A stretch of DNA of 64,000 nt, taken from assembly GCA_964353185.1 (NCBI GenBank), contig CAYGUV010000007.1:1-64000 (forward strand). The letters run 5' to 3'. This DNA comes from GCA-2708415 sp964353185 (GTDB lineage Bacteria > Pseudomonadota > Alphaproteobacteria > Micavibrionales > Micavibrionaceae). The notes beneath the pieces are model-generated. The model saw only the letters and a list, made by a program, of their open reading frames with translations, did no database searches and was not told the origin of the DNA. Shown here piece by piece: positions 34,291 to 43,199 of the stretch; positions within the stretch are counted from its first letter, which is position 1, and each line of letters starts with the position of its first letter. The position numbers and the translations under genes were made by a program.

Positions 34291-35538
34291 TTATTTCACT
34301 TTCACAATAGCGTGATTTTTCTTTCCTGATGATAATTTGTGCATGTCTTCACCGTCTGCCCCTAACACCAGATCAATATCATTGATTGCTTTATCATTTA
34401 ATTTTGCACCGCCACCTTTTACTAATCTTTTGAACGCTCCCTTGCTTTCGCATAGTCCGGTTTCGATAAACAAATCAACAACTTTTACATTGCTAGCTTG
34501 GTCACTAGAGATTTCTATCGTAGGGAGGTCGTCGCCAACTGTTCCTTGCTCAAATACTTTTTGTGCGGTTTCTTCAGCATCTTTTGCAGCTTGTTGACCA
34601 TGGCATAACTTGGTCGCTTTGAAGGCTAAGATTTTTTTGGCTTCGTTAATCTCTGCCCCTTCTAAAGTTTCTAATTTTAGGATTTCATCCATAGGCATCA
34701 GTGTAAAGCGGCGCAGTAATGTTCCAACCATGACATCGTCGCAGTTGCGCCAGAATTGATAATAATCATAAGGTGAAAGAAGCGTAGAATTAAGCCATAC
34801 CGCCCCTTGTTCAGTTTTGCCCATTTTGCGGCCGTCAGGCGTGGTTAATAAAGGCGCGGTTAAAGCAAATAACTTCATTTGGTGAGATTTATGTCCTAAA
34901 TCCACACCATTGATAATATTACCCCACTGGTCAGATCCACCCATTTGTAAGATGGTGCCGTAGCGTTTATTTAGCTCAACAAAGTCGTACCCTTGCATGA
35001 CCATATAATTAAATTCTAATAGGCTAAGGGGGCTTTCACGTTCAAGGCGCGTTTTCACACTGTCGAAGGACAGCATACGATTCACAGTAAAATGACGGCC
35101 ATAATCACGTAGGAATGAGAGATAATGTAAACCATCGAGCCAGTCATTGTTATTGACCATCAACGCATCATTGTCGCCTTCACCATATTGAAGGAACTGG
35201 GTAAAGCATGTGGTGCGGATATGTTCGATGTTTGAATTAATCGTATCATCGTCTAGCAATTTGCGTTGCTCATCCTTGAAAGAGGGGTCGCCAATTTTAG
35301 ATGTGCCCCCGCCCATAAGGGTTATGGGTTTATGCCCACATTCTTGAAACCATCGAAGCATCATGATGCCCGTTAGGTTTCCAACATGAAGGGATTGAGC
35401 GGTCGCATCAAAACCGATATACGCGCTTTGTGGGCCTTCCATCAACTTGGCATCAAGGGCGTCAAAATCACTACACTGGTGAATAAAGCCACGTTCTGTT
35501 AGGATATTAAGAAAATCTGATTTATATTTTGTCGTCAT
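34291..35538 (-). CDS. tyrS: Tyrosyl-tRNA synthetase
   Basis: This 415-residue class I synthetase has the HIGH-like motif in FDATAQSLHVGNLTGIM, the tyrosine-pocket LEFNYMVMQGYDF and the KMSKS-type loop GRKMGKTEQGAVWL. A C-terminal S4 domain carries CESKGAFKRLVKGGGAKLND. Length and motifs match the family. Its start is only 18 bases from the divergent anmK start, so their promoters must overlap or lie inside the neighbouring coding region. It abuts the convergent AsmA-like gene. Confidence 0.96.
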   Translation of the reverse strand: MTTKYKSDFLNILTERGFIHQCSDFDALDAKLMEGPQSAYIGFDATAQSLHVGNLTGIMMLRWFQECGHKPITLMGGGTSKIGDPSFKDEQRKLLDDDTINSNIEHIRTTCFTQFLQYGEGDNDALMVNNNDWLDGLHYLSFLRDYGRHFTVNRMLSFDSVKTRLERESPLSLLEFNYMVMQGYDFVELNKRYGTILQMGGSDQWGNIINGVDLGHKSHQMKLFALTAPLLTTPDGRKMGKTEQGAVWLNSTLLSPYDYYQFWRNCDDVMVGTLLRRFTLMPMDEILKLETLEGAEINEAKKILAFKATKLCHGQQAAKDAEETAQKVFEQGTVGDDLPTIEISSDQASNVKVVDLFIETGLCESKGAFKRLVKGGGAKLNDKAINDIDLVLGADGEDMHKLSSGKKNHAIVKVK

Positions 35539-35556
35539 AATAGGATATTTATACGC

Positions 35557-36657
35557 ATGAGTGAAAATAAAGTCTATACCGCAATTGGCATGATGTCTGG
35601 TACCTCTTTGGACGGTATTGATGTTGCTTTGGTTAGAACCGATGGTATGGATCGTTGTGAATTGTTGGATTTTAAGTGTTTTGCTTACTCAACAACCGAG
35701 CAGGAGATAATTCGCGCCGCCTTAGGAAGCCGCCATAAAAACGATAAAACGCAAGCCGCAGAAACATTACTGACAGATAAGCATGTAAAAGCTGTTAAAG
35801 ATTTTGGCCACAAGGCTGACGTTATAGGGTTTCATGGACAAACGGTCATTCATGACCCAACACAGTTTTTGACATGGCAGATTGGGGATTGTCAGCGATT
35901 GGCGAACGAAACAGGGGTGAATGTCGTTGGGGATATGCGCCAAGCCGACGTTAAGGCAGGCGGACAAGGTGCGCCATTATTACCGCTTTGCCATCGTGCG
36001 TTCGCCAGCCTTATTGACAAACCGATTGCAGTTTTGAATATGGGAGGTGTAGCAAACCTGACCTGGCTAGGGGAGAGCCAGCGCGACATACTGGCGTTTG
36101 ATACAGGTCCCGCTAATGCCCTAATGGATGACTTAGTAAAATATAAAACGGGAGAAGATTGTGATTTTGATGGCACAAGGGCATCGCAAGGTAAGGTCGA
36201 TACAGGTATAATTGAGCAGTGGTTAAACCATCCTTATTTTGATAAACAGCCTCCCAAATCATTAGATCGTGATGAGTGGGATGTGAGTGTTATCTATGAA
36301 TATGATTTAAATGATGCGCTGGCGACATTGGCGCAATTTACGATTCAATCTATCATTAAATCATTGGAGTTTTTACCAGCAAAGCCACGGGCATTGTATG
36401 CCGCAGGCGGCGGAAGAAAAAATAGATATATTATGGATGCGTTGAATGATGCGCTGTCTTATCCAGTATTACCCGTTGAAGATATTGGCTGGAACGGCGA
36501 TGGACTTGAGGCGCAAGGCTTTGCATATTTGGCCGTGCGGTCTTTAAAAGGATTGGCGCTTACTATTCCTGAAACAACGGGGATTAAAGAGCCGGCGACA
36601 GGTGGGACGCTTTATGAGCCAGCAACAGGCAAAGGAGCCTTATTACGGTTAGCATAA
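35557..36657 (+). CDS. anmK: Anhydro-N-acetylmuramic acid kinase
   Basis: This 366-residue ASKHA-fold kinase opens and phosphorylates 1,6-anhydroMurNAc during peptidoglycan recycling. Signatures are IGMMSGTSLDGIDVALV (phosphate loop), IGFHGQTVIHDP, LNMGGVANLTWL, AFDTGPANALMDD and AAGGGRKNRYIMD. The catalytic Asp lies in the GDMRQADVKAGGQGAPL stretch. Its 3' end overlaps the convergent DMT transporter gene by 46 bases. Confidence 0.95.
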   Translation: MSENKVYTAIGMMSGTSLDGIDVALVRTDGMDRCELLDFKCFAYSTTEQEIIRAALGSRHKNDKTQAAETLLTDKHVKAVKDFGHKADVIGFHGQTVIHDPTQFLTWQIGDCQRLANETGVNVVGDMRQADVKAGGQGAPLLPLCHRAFASLIDKPIAVLNMGGVANLTWLGESQRDILAFDTGPANALMDDLVKYKTGEDCDFDGTRASQGKVDTGIIEQWLNHPYFDKQPPKSLDRDEWDVSVIYEYDLNDALATLAQFTIQSIIKSLEFLPAKPRALYAAGGGRKNRYIMDALNDALSYPVLPVEDIGWNGDGLEAQGFAYLAVRSLKGLALTIPETTGIKEPATGGTLYEPATGKGALLRLA

Positions 36658-37598
36658 GCGAGATAGACATTGCTTCCTAATATGATCGCGCCGCCCACTA
36701 CAAGACCCAAACTAATAGTTGTTTCGCCTGCCATCCATAACCAAATTACGGCGAGTAGGGGCACAAAATAATATAAAATATGGATAGTCGGTTTATCAGA
36801 CTTTAAAAGGCCGAATGTATAGAAGCTTGTTCCTAATATTAAAATTCCAAATCCAATAAATATAACTGGTGGCCAATCAACTACGAATGAGCTTGAGCTA
36901 TCGGTAAAAATTAAATAGAGAATAAATGCAAAAATCATACTTACCCCTCTACCCATAACTTGATTAATTAATGTTGCTCCAAAATCATCTTTTAAGTCTG
37001 AGAAAAATTCTGAATAGGCAGCTTGTGATACGGCATTGATTGCAACCATGTAAGCTCCTGCAAAAGCTAGGATGTATCCTCCTATAACACTGTAATCTGG
37101 AGATTGGCTTAAATTATTTGAAAGAACATTAAAATTAATCTCTTTGTCAGATAAAATGATAATAGCAACACCTACCAATGCAATTATTGCAATTAAAAAT
37201 TCTTTGAAATTCACTTCTTTGAAAGCTTTTCGCATTAGCATAGGAGATGCAATAACAGCAATCACGGGCCAAGCTTCGTAAAGTAAAGAAACACCCCCTT
37301 TATGAGCCAAATCTAAGGCCCAAAAGAAAAATGAATTGCATAAGACACCTGAAATTCCGCTAAGCGCTAACATGACATAGGCTTTAGATGGAAGATTTCT
37401 CTGGATATTTATCGCTTTGCCCAAGATTTTTTTATGTTTTAGATATGGGATAGCTATAAGCAAAGCCCCTATATATGCTGCTGCCATTACAGCAATAATC
37501 AAATCCCAACTTACCATAGTTTCTAAAGCCTTACTTGTGACTAAAGGGTATAGGCTCCATAGAATTATGGCGATAAACATTGAGACATAAGCAGGCAT
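36612..37598 (-). CDS. EamA/DMT-superfamily transporter
   Basis: This 328-residue protein has about ten hydrophobic segments arranged as two EamA halves. The first half ends near residue 140 with KEFLIAIIALVGVAIIILSD, and the second has VIFIGFGILILGTSFYTFGL followed by the PLLAVIWLWMAGE helix typical of the family. It is likely a small-molecule exporter; substrate is unknown. The gene is visibly more AT-rich than both flanks and its last 46 bases overlap the end of anmK, suggesting later insertion or a shifted stop. Confidence 0.8.
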   Translation of the reverse strand: MPAYVSMFIAIILWSLYPLVTSKALETMVSWDLIIAVMAAAYIGALLIAIPYLKHKKILGKAINIQRNLPSKAYVMLALSGISGVLCNSFFFWALDLAHKGGVSLLYEAWPVIAVIASPMLMRKAFKEVNFKEFLIAIIALVGVAIIILSDKEINFNVLSNNLSQSPDYSVIGGYILAFAGAYMVAINAVSQAAYSEFFSDLKDDFGATLINQVMGRGVSMIFAFILYLIFTDSSSSFVVDWPPVIFIGFGILILGTSFYTFGLLKSDKPTIHILYYFVPLLAVIWLWMAGETTISLGLVVGGAIILGSNVYLAYANRNKAPLPVAGS

Positions 37599-37668
37599 GA
37601 AAAAGACTTTCTAAAAAGATTACTGTGGCTATACTAACCGAACTTATTATTTTAGAAAAGTTATTGTT

Positions 37669-38739
37669 ATGAATAAAAGAATTGGATTATTAGAACGTAT
37701 AGATGCAGGGCAACCAGTTTTGCATGCAAGCGGTTATATGTTTGAGATGGAACGCCGCGGTTACCTTCAAACAGGTGCAATGGTGCCTGAGGTTGTTTTG
37801 GAACATCCCGAGGTTGTAGAGCAATTAACCCGTGAATTTGCACGATGCGGCGCCGATGTCTTGCTCGGTTTCACCTATTATGGTCATCGCGAAAAGATGC
37901 GCCTTATTGGCAAAGAAGACTTGCTAGAGCCGTTAAATAGAAATGCGCTGGATATTGCCTTAAAAGTGCGCGCAGAATTTCCTGATAAATTGGCTGCGGG
38001 TGGTATTTGTAATACCAATATCTATGTGAAAGATGATCCACAGAGCCATAAGGAAGCGCAAGCCATTTTTGAAGAGCAGATTGGTTGGATTGCCGAAGCC
38101 GGTGTTGATTTGGTTGTTGGCGAAACCTTTAGCGATATTGGTGAAGCAAAACTTGCCGCAAAAGTTGCAAAAGCGGCTGGCCTGCCAATAGTGATTGGAA
38201 CAGTTTTGTATGGTAAGCGCGAACAATATCGCGATAGTGACAATGATTTCGTGGATGATTTGATGTCTTTGCAAGATACGGGGGCAGATATTGTTGGTTT
38301 GAATTGTCAATTAGGGCCGCAAATGATGTTGCCTTTACTTGAAAAAATAACAAAGAAAATTTCAAATAACCGTGTGATGGGAATGCCCGTTGGATATCGC
38401 ACAACGCCGGATCAACCAAATTTTGGAAAGATGGTTGATGAAGATTTATGCTGCCCTGAAAAATTGCCTGTCGAAGGCAATAGCTTTCCGGCGGCCTTAG
38501 ATTCTTTTGCTGTTACGCGTTATGAAATGGCAGATTTTGCAGAAAAAGCATTTCAAGCTGGTGTTGGGTATATTGGCACATGTTGCGGATGTGGCCCGCA
38601 CCATATGCGATCAATGGCAGAAGCATTAGGACGCCAAACAGAGGCGTCAAAATATTCACCAGATATGAGTAAGCATGCCTTTTATGGAACGGATAAAAGT
38701 TTAAAAAAATATAACCAAGAGTTTGAAGATTTTAAATGA
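37669..38739 (+). CDS. Betaine-homocysteine S-methyltransferase-like enzyme
   Basis: This 356-residue TIM-barrel methyltransferase belongs to the zinc homocysteine methyltransferase family. The zinc cysteines are C213 in GLNCQLGP and C305/C306 in GTCCGCGP. N-terminal GLLERIDAGQPVLHASGYMFEMERRG with YLQTGAMVPE and GADVLLGFTYYGHREKM resemble BHMT more than MetH or MmuM. It would methylate homocysteine from glycine betaine or a similar donor to form methionine. A -10-like TATACT lies at 37630-37635. Its stop overlaps the next gene's start by 4 bases. Confidence 0.85.
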   Translation: MNKRIGLLERIDAGQPVLHASGYMFEMERRGYLQTGAMVPEVVLEHPEVVEQLTREFARCGADVLLGFTYYGHREKMRLIGKEDLLEPLNRNALDIALKVRAEFPDKLAAGGICNTNIYVKDDPQSHKEAQAIFEEQIGWIAEAGVDLVVGETFSDIGEAKLAAKVAKAAGLPIVIGTVLYGKREQYRDSDNDFVDDLMSLQDTGADIVGLNCQLGPQMMLPLLEKITKKISNNRVMGMPVGYRTTPDQPNFGKMVDEDLCCPEKLPVEGNSFPAALDSFAVTRYEMADFAEKAFQAGVGYIGTCCGCGPHHMRSMAEALGRQTEASKYSPDMSKHAFYGTDKSLKKYNQEFEDFK

Positions 38740-39722
38740 GCCGAATTATAGTTGCCAACAAACAATCAATTGCAAATGCGGCAAAAAAAATTATAGATGG
38801 TGAGATCGTTGTCTTGCCAACGGAAACAGTTTACGGACTTGGGGCAGATGCAACAAATAGTGATGCTGTTGCAAAGATTTACAGGGCAAAAAATCGCCCT
38901 GCAAAAAACCCACTAATTATTCATGTAGCGAATAAAAATCAGGCCGCTGAATTTGGTATTATTACGGAGCAAGCCTCTAAAATGATGTCAGCATTTTGGC
39001 CTGGGGCATTAACGCTTATTCTAAATCAAAAAGAAAATAGTAAGATTTGTGATTTGGTCACAGCAGGGCTTTCAACGATTGCCGTGCGTTGCCCAGACCA
39101 TAGCGTTATGCAAGAGGTCATAAAACAATCAGGAAAGCCTATCGCAGCGCCAAGTGCAAATAACTCAGGAGAGCCAAGCGCAACCACGCCCAACCATGCC
39201 GCGCAAAGCTTAGGCGATAATGTTGATATGATATTAGCCGCAGGGAATTGTAATGTTGGTTTGGAATCAACAGTTTTGGATTTAAGTGGGGATGTACCTG
39301 TTATCTTGAGACCTGGCGCAGTGACATTGGAGCAAATTCAACAATATTTACCTGACGCGGTAATGGATAAGGCAGATGAAAAAGTAACCCCAAAATCACC
39401 AGGTCAAATGTTTAAACATTATGCTCCATCAATTCCTGTTCGTTTAAATGCGGTTGATGTTAAAGAAGGTGAAGCTTTGCTAGCCTTTGGTTCAATAAAA
39501 TTTATGGGATTAGAAAAGGGTGGTTCTGCAAAGGATCTTCCAGAAGAGTCATTTCGTTCTTTAAGTGATGAGGGTGATTTGGAAGAAGCCGCAAAAAATT
39601 TATTTATGATGCTGCGTGATTTAGACAATCAAAATAATAAAGCCATCGCGGTGATGAATATCCCTAATCAGGGTATTGGTGTTGCAATTAATGAAAGATT
39701 GCAACGCGCCGCAAAAGGGTGA
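38736..39722 (+). CDS. L-threonylcarbamoyladenylate synthase (Sua5/TsaC with C-terminal domain)
   Basis: This 328-residue protein makes the TC-AMP intermediate for t6A37 in ANN-decoding tRNAs. The YrdC domain (about 1-205) has LPTETVYGLGADA, the KNRPAKNPLIIHV RNA/nucleotide region, and APSANNSGEPSAT. The SPGQMFKHYAP linker and the C-terminal Rossmann-like Sua5 domain show it is the long Sua5 form rather than short TsaC. It overlaps the BHMT-like gene by 4 bases, so they share a transcript. Confidence 0.94.
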   Translation: MSRIIVANKQSIANAAKKIIDGEIVVLPTETVYGLGADATNSDAVAKIYRAKNRPAKNPLIIHVANKNQAAEFGIITEQASKMMSAFWPGALTLILNQKENSKICDLVTAGLSTIAVRCPDHSVMQEVIKQSGKPIAAPSANNSGEPSATTPNHAAQSLGDNVDMILAAGNCNVGLESTVLDLSGDVPVILRPGAVTLEQIQQYLPDAVMDKADEKVTPKSPGQMFKHYAPSIPVRLNAVDVKEGEALLAFGSIKFMGLEKGGSAKDLPEESFRSLSDEGDLEEAAKNLFMMLRDLDNQNNKAIAVMNIPNQGIGVAINERLQRAAKG

Positions 39723-40616
39723 TTATTTTACATCCTGCAGTAAACTCAAAATCATGGAAGTTGGGTCAGATATTTGACTATAAAAATTATTTGGAATTGG
39801 ATTGCTTCCAAATAAGCTGTTTGTATTTGAGGTTCTATCATTTGAAGCGGGGCTGAAAAAAGCGCGCATCATATTTGTCGTGGTATCATTTGATCGCAGG
39901 GGTAGAATTTCAACTGGTTTTTTCAAAGAAAAAGGGATGTGTTGATAGCCTTCTTTTTTCGATTTTGCTGCTGCTACCGTATTGGCATCGTTTGAGGCTG
40001 TTTGTGTTTCTAAACTATTGGATGTGAATTTTTTGTCAAAGAAATCGTAAACTTGTTGCAAGGTACGCTCATGACCAGTTTTGGAATCGTAAAAAACGTT
40101 ACGGTTGGCGCGCGCTTCTTTGGGGAAGATATTGGCCGCTAACTCATTCGGGTTTTGCTTTAATTGATTGAGAAACGCGCTTGCCCCGCCTGCACCCATA
40201 AAATGCGCAAAATATAATTCTGTTTCGCCAATATCACCACCAACAGTTTTTTGAATATAGGATTTATTATCAGCGGCAAATTCGGCGGCCATAACCGATG
40301 CTATTTCTGGGTCTTTGCGTAAATTTAGCAAATTTTCTTTGGTTTGATTTGTATTAATACCGTGTTTTTTGCCATGGCGGTCCATCATATCCATCCAAGT
40401 ACTATCGATGAACTGAAACAGGCCTGTCGCGCTAGAAGTTTTGGCCTTGGCGTCTGGGTTAAAGTTGCTTTCAGCGGCTGCTTTTCCCATTAAATAGGAA
40501 AAACTTACCCCTGTTTTGGCGCTTGCTTCTTTTATGGCATTCATAACGCCTTGGGGTGCGCGCTGGCTCAGAGCGGCTAAGGCATTGTTTTCTAATGATT
40601 TTAAAGCGTTTTGCAT
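39723..40616 (-). CDS. SLT-type lytic transglycosylase lacking a signal peptide
   Basis: This 297-residue protein has an N-terminal SLT/goose-lysozyme-like domain. The catalytic glutamate is E49 in MGKAAAESNFNP, followed by SSATGLFQFIDSTW (61-74) and the ETELYFAHFMGAGGASAFL element. It should cleave peptidoglycan glycan strands to 1,6-anhydro products. No signal peptide or TM is visible at the N-terminus (MQNALKSLENNALAAL), so export would need another route such as a flagellar or secretion apparatus. The C-terminal 100 residues are low-complexity Ser/Asn/Thr-rich. Confidence 0.8.
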   Translation of the reverse strand: MQNALKSLENNALAALSQRAPQGVMNAIKEASAKTGVSFSYLMGKAAAESNFNPDAKAKTSSATGLFQFIDSTWMDMMDRHGKKHGINTNQTKENLLNLRKDPEIASVMAAEFAADNKSYIQKTVGGDIGETELYFAHFMGAGGASAFLNQLKQNPNELAANIFPKEARANRNVFYDSKTGHERTLQQVYDFFDKKFTSNSLETQTASNDANTVAAAKSKKEGYQHIPFSLKKPVEILPLRSNDTTTNMMRAFFSPASNDRTSNTNSLFGSNPIPNNFYSQISDPTSMILSLLQDVK

Positions 40617-40763
40617 GGTTTTTAAGCTATTTCTTCTTTTTCGTTCTTAAATATATATTTCAATCTTTGTGCCAGTTTGGGATTCACAGCGTGTCAGCGA
40701 TGATTTATACTTTCGTAAGAAGTTTCTGATATCCTAATTCTTTCCAAATAACTCGAGGTTTTT

Positions 40764-42518
40764 ATGTCTGATTACCACCCCCCGCTAGATGATATGCGTT
40801 TCGTTCTTAATCATGTTGTAGGTTTGGATCATCTGCCCGAACATCCTGATTTAGGAAAGCTTGATATTGATATGGTGGATAGTGTGTTGGAGCCTGCTGC
40901 AAAATTGGCATCAGAAGTTTTAGCCCCCATTAACAAGCATGGTGATGAAGTCGGCGCCGTTTTAAATGGTGATGTGGTAACGATGCCCGAGGGGTTTAAA
41001 GAAGCCTATGCGCAGTATCGTGATGGCGGTTGGAATGCCGTTCCATTTCATGCCGAATATGGTGGCCAAAATTTACCATGGCTGGTTGCGTTTCCATTAC
41101 AAGAAATGTGGCAAAGCGCAAATATGTCTTTTGGTTTGTGCCCTTTATTAAATCAGGGAGCAACAGAAGCAATAGAAGCACACGGGTCACAAGAGCAAAA
41201 AGAATTTTATTTAGAAAAATTAATTTCTGGAGAATGGACAGGAACAATGAACCTGACTGAGCCGCAGGCTGGTTCAGATTTATCTGTAATTCGTACAAAA
41301 GCAGAAGTTCACGATAATAATAGTTATAAAATTTTTGGACAAAAAATTTATATTACATATGGTGAGCATGATATGGCGGAGAATATTATCCACCTAGTTC
41401 TTGCCAGATTACCAGATGCGCCAGAAGGGGTGAAAGGAATATCTTTGTTCGTTGTTCCAAAGTTTTTGGAAGATGGATCGCGCAATGATGTTAAATGCAC
41501 TGGACTGGAACATAAGTTAGGTATTCATGCCTCTCCAACTTGTACAATGCAATTTGGCGATGAGGGCGGCGCGATTGGATATTTGGTTGGGGAAGAAAAT
41601 CAGGGGCTAAAATATATGTTCACGATGATGAATAATGCCCGCCTATCTGTTGGCCTACAAGGTGTCGCCATTGCGGAGCGATCATACCAACATGCGCTTG
41701 GCTATGCAAAAGATCGTGAGCAAGGCACATCGTTAATCGATAAATCTTTGCGTGTGAATATTGTTGAGCATGCAGATGTGAAGCGTATGTTATTGACCAT
41801 GAAATCTCAAATTGAGGCAATGCGCGCGTTAACATACGAGGCAGCATTAAATTTAGATTTAGCGGCGCAAGGTGATGAGAAGGCGCGTGCGCGCGCAGAT
41901 CTACTCACCCCTATTGTAAAATCATTTGGCACGGACATGGCGGTTGAAACAACATCGGTTGGTGTTCAAATACATGGTGGTATGGGGTTTGTCGAAGAAA
42001 CAGGCGCTGCCCAATTTTACCGTGACGCCCGTATTCTACCGATTTATGAAGGGACCAATGGTATTCAAGCATTGGATTTATTATTCAGAAAAACAATGCG
42101 AGATAATGGTACAGCCTTGGAAGATTTTCTGAATGAAAGTAAAAAATTCTTAGATAAAATGAAGGATCAGCAAGAAGGTGATCTAAAAGTTATTTATGAT
42201 TTAAACAAGTCATCTTGTGATATGGCCAAAAATTTGTCGATCAGCATCGGAAAGATAACAGCTAACAATGCGGATGCGGGCTCTTCAATTTCTGTGCCTT
42301 TTTTAAATGCTTTGGGTGTTTTTGCAGGGGGAATTATGATGGCAAAAAGTGCTTATGCCGCGCATCACCAGATAAAATTAAACCAAGGTAATTCAAGATT
42401 TTTGAAAGAGAAAATAAATACTGCTTTATTTTATGCAACTCATATTTTGCCAAGAATTAGATCTTATGAAATTACAATAGAGGCAGGCGCGCAAAGTGTT
42501 TTAAATAGCAAATTTTAA
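40764..42518 (+). CDS. Acyl-CoA dehydrogenase, DmdC-like long form
   Basis: A 584-residue flavoprotein. After an N-terminal extension (YHPPLDDMRFVLNHVVGLD) come the ACAD core motifs: TMNLTEPQAGSDLSVIRTKAE (FAD region), NARLSVGLQGVAIAERSYQHA, QIHGGMGFVEETGAAQFYRDARILPIYEGTNGIQA with the catalytic acid region, then the extra C-terminal ACAD domain. Length and layout resemble 3-methylmercaptopropionyl-CoA dehydrogenase and related long acyl-CoA dehydrogenases; substrate is not decidable. It stands alone, with no electron-transfer flavoprotein genes near. Confidence 0.88.
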   Translation: MSDYHPPLDDMRFVLNHVVGLDHLPEHPDLGKLDIDMVDSVLEPAAKLASEVLAPINKHGDEVGAVLNGDVVTMPEGFKEAYAQYRDGGWNAVPFHAEYGGQNLPWLVAFPLQEMWQSANMSFGLCPLLNQGATEAIEAHGSQEQKEFYLEKLISGEWTGTMNLTEPQAGSDLSVIRTKAEVHDNNSYKIFGQKIYITYGEHDMAENIIHLVLARLPDAPEGVKGISLFVVPKFLEDGSRNDVKCTGLEHKLGIHASPTCTMQFGDEGGAIGYLVGEENQGLKYMFTMMNNARLSVGLQGVAIAERSYQHALGYAKDREQGTSLIDKSLRVNIVEHADVKRMLLTMKSQIEAMRALTYEAALNLDLAAQGDEKARARADLLTPIVKSFGTDMAVETTSVGVQIHGGMGFVEETGAAQFYRDARILPIYEGTNGIQALDLLFRKTMRDNGTALEDFLNESKKFLDKMKDQQEGDLKVIYDLNKSSCDMAKNLSISIGKITANNADAGSSISVPFLNALGVFAGGIMMAKSAYAAHHQIKLNQGNSRFLKEKINTALFYATHILPRIRSYEITIEAGAQSVLNSKF

Positions 42519-42530
42519 ACTGAATATTCG

Positions 42531-43112
42531 TCAGAGTTTCTTATTACAATCCACCATTGAGCGCGCTTGGGATTTCTCAATATGCCGAAGGTTTAGGCTA
42601 GGTTTCGCCGCAAATTTTTGAGCGAAATCATTGGCAACGCACTGGCAATATTTTTGGTTTGATTCAGATGTTTCATATTGGCGATATGATTTTGAATAAG
42701 ATAAACATTTATTATAACTGTTACCTGCAATACCTACTGTATTGACGCATGGCGTGTCATCATCATTAAAAATTTCTGAAACAATTTGTCCTTGGGGGAC
42801 TAGATCTTCGCTATCTCTGGCTTGGCGAAATAAACCAGATACGCAAGCACAATCAAAATAAATTCTTTGTATGAAATTTGTGTTGCATTGTTGAAAAATA
42901 TACATGGCCTCATCATCTTTTTCATCATCTGAAAATATGCCATCATCTTTCATGTAATAAAAACTGTTGCGAACCTTACCATCATAGTTACGGGGAAGCT
43001 CCATCTTATAAAGTTGGGTATCGTTTTGGTCAGTAATTATTTGCGCCCACGCGGAAGCGCAAAACATCGTTAAGATCGATAAGCATAAGCTAAAATAAGA
43101 AAAACGTTTCAT
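42531..43112 (-). CDS. Uncharacterised secreted Cys-rich protein
   Basis: This 193-residue protein starts with a signal peptide (FSYFSLCLSILTMFCASAWA, cleavage after AWA). The mature part has at least eight cysteines, several in CxC pattern (FDCACVSG, YCQCVANDF), suggesting disulfides or metal binding. Charged DDEKDDEA and FNDDDTPC stretches look calcium- or surface-oriented. I recognise no family. It is convergent with the acyl-CoA dehydrogenase gene (12 bases) and lies downstream of a terminator, so it has its own transcript. Confidence 0.65.
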   Translation of the reverse strand: MKRFSYFSLCLSILTMFCASAWAQIITDQNDTQLYKMELPRNYDGKVRNSFYYMKDDGIFSDDEKDDEAMYIFQQCNTNFIQRIYFDCACVSGLFRQARDSEDLVPQGQIVSEIFNDDDTPCVNTVGIAGNSYNKCLSYSKSYRQYETSESNQKYCQCVANDFAQKFAAKPSLNLRHIEKSQARSMVDCNKKL

Positions 43113-43145
43113 GAAATTAGTGTAGCATATTTCCTATACAAAAAG

Positions 43146-43174
43146 AAAAAGCGGAAATAATCTCTCCGCTTTTT
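43146..43174 (-). terminator. Rho-independent terminator after the HTH/coiled-coil gene
   Basis: AAAAAGCGGA (43146-43155) and TCCGCTTTTT (43165-43174) are perfect 10-base arms with a 9-base loop. Read on the minus strand the stem is followed by CTTTTT. It ends the 43200-43766 transcript 26 bases after the stop codon. Confidence 0.88.
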
Positions 43175-43199
43175 ATAAGTAACAATTTCGTGATGGGCC

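Noticed and set aside
37599..37668. SAM riboswitch upstream of the betaine-homocysteine methyltransferase-like gene
   Set aside because: The 70-base gap is AT-rich with no stem-loop set matching known SAM riboswitch classes.
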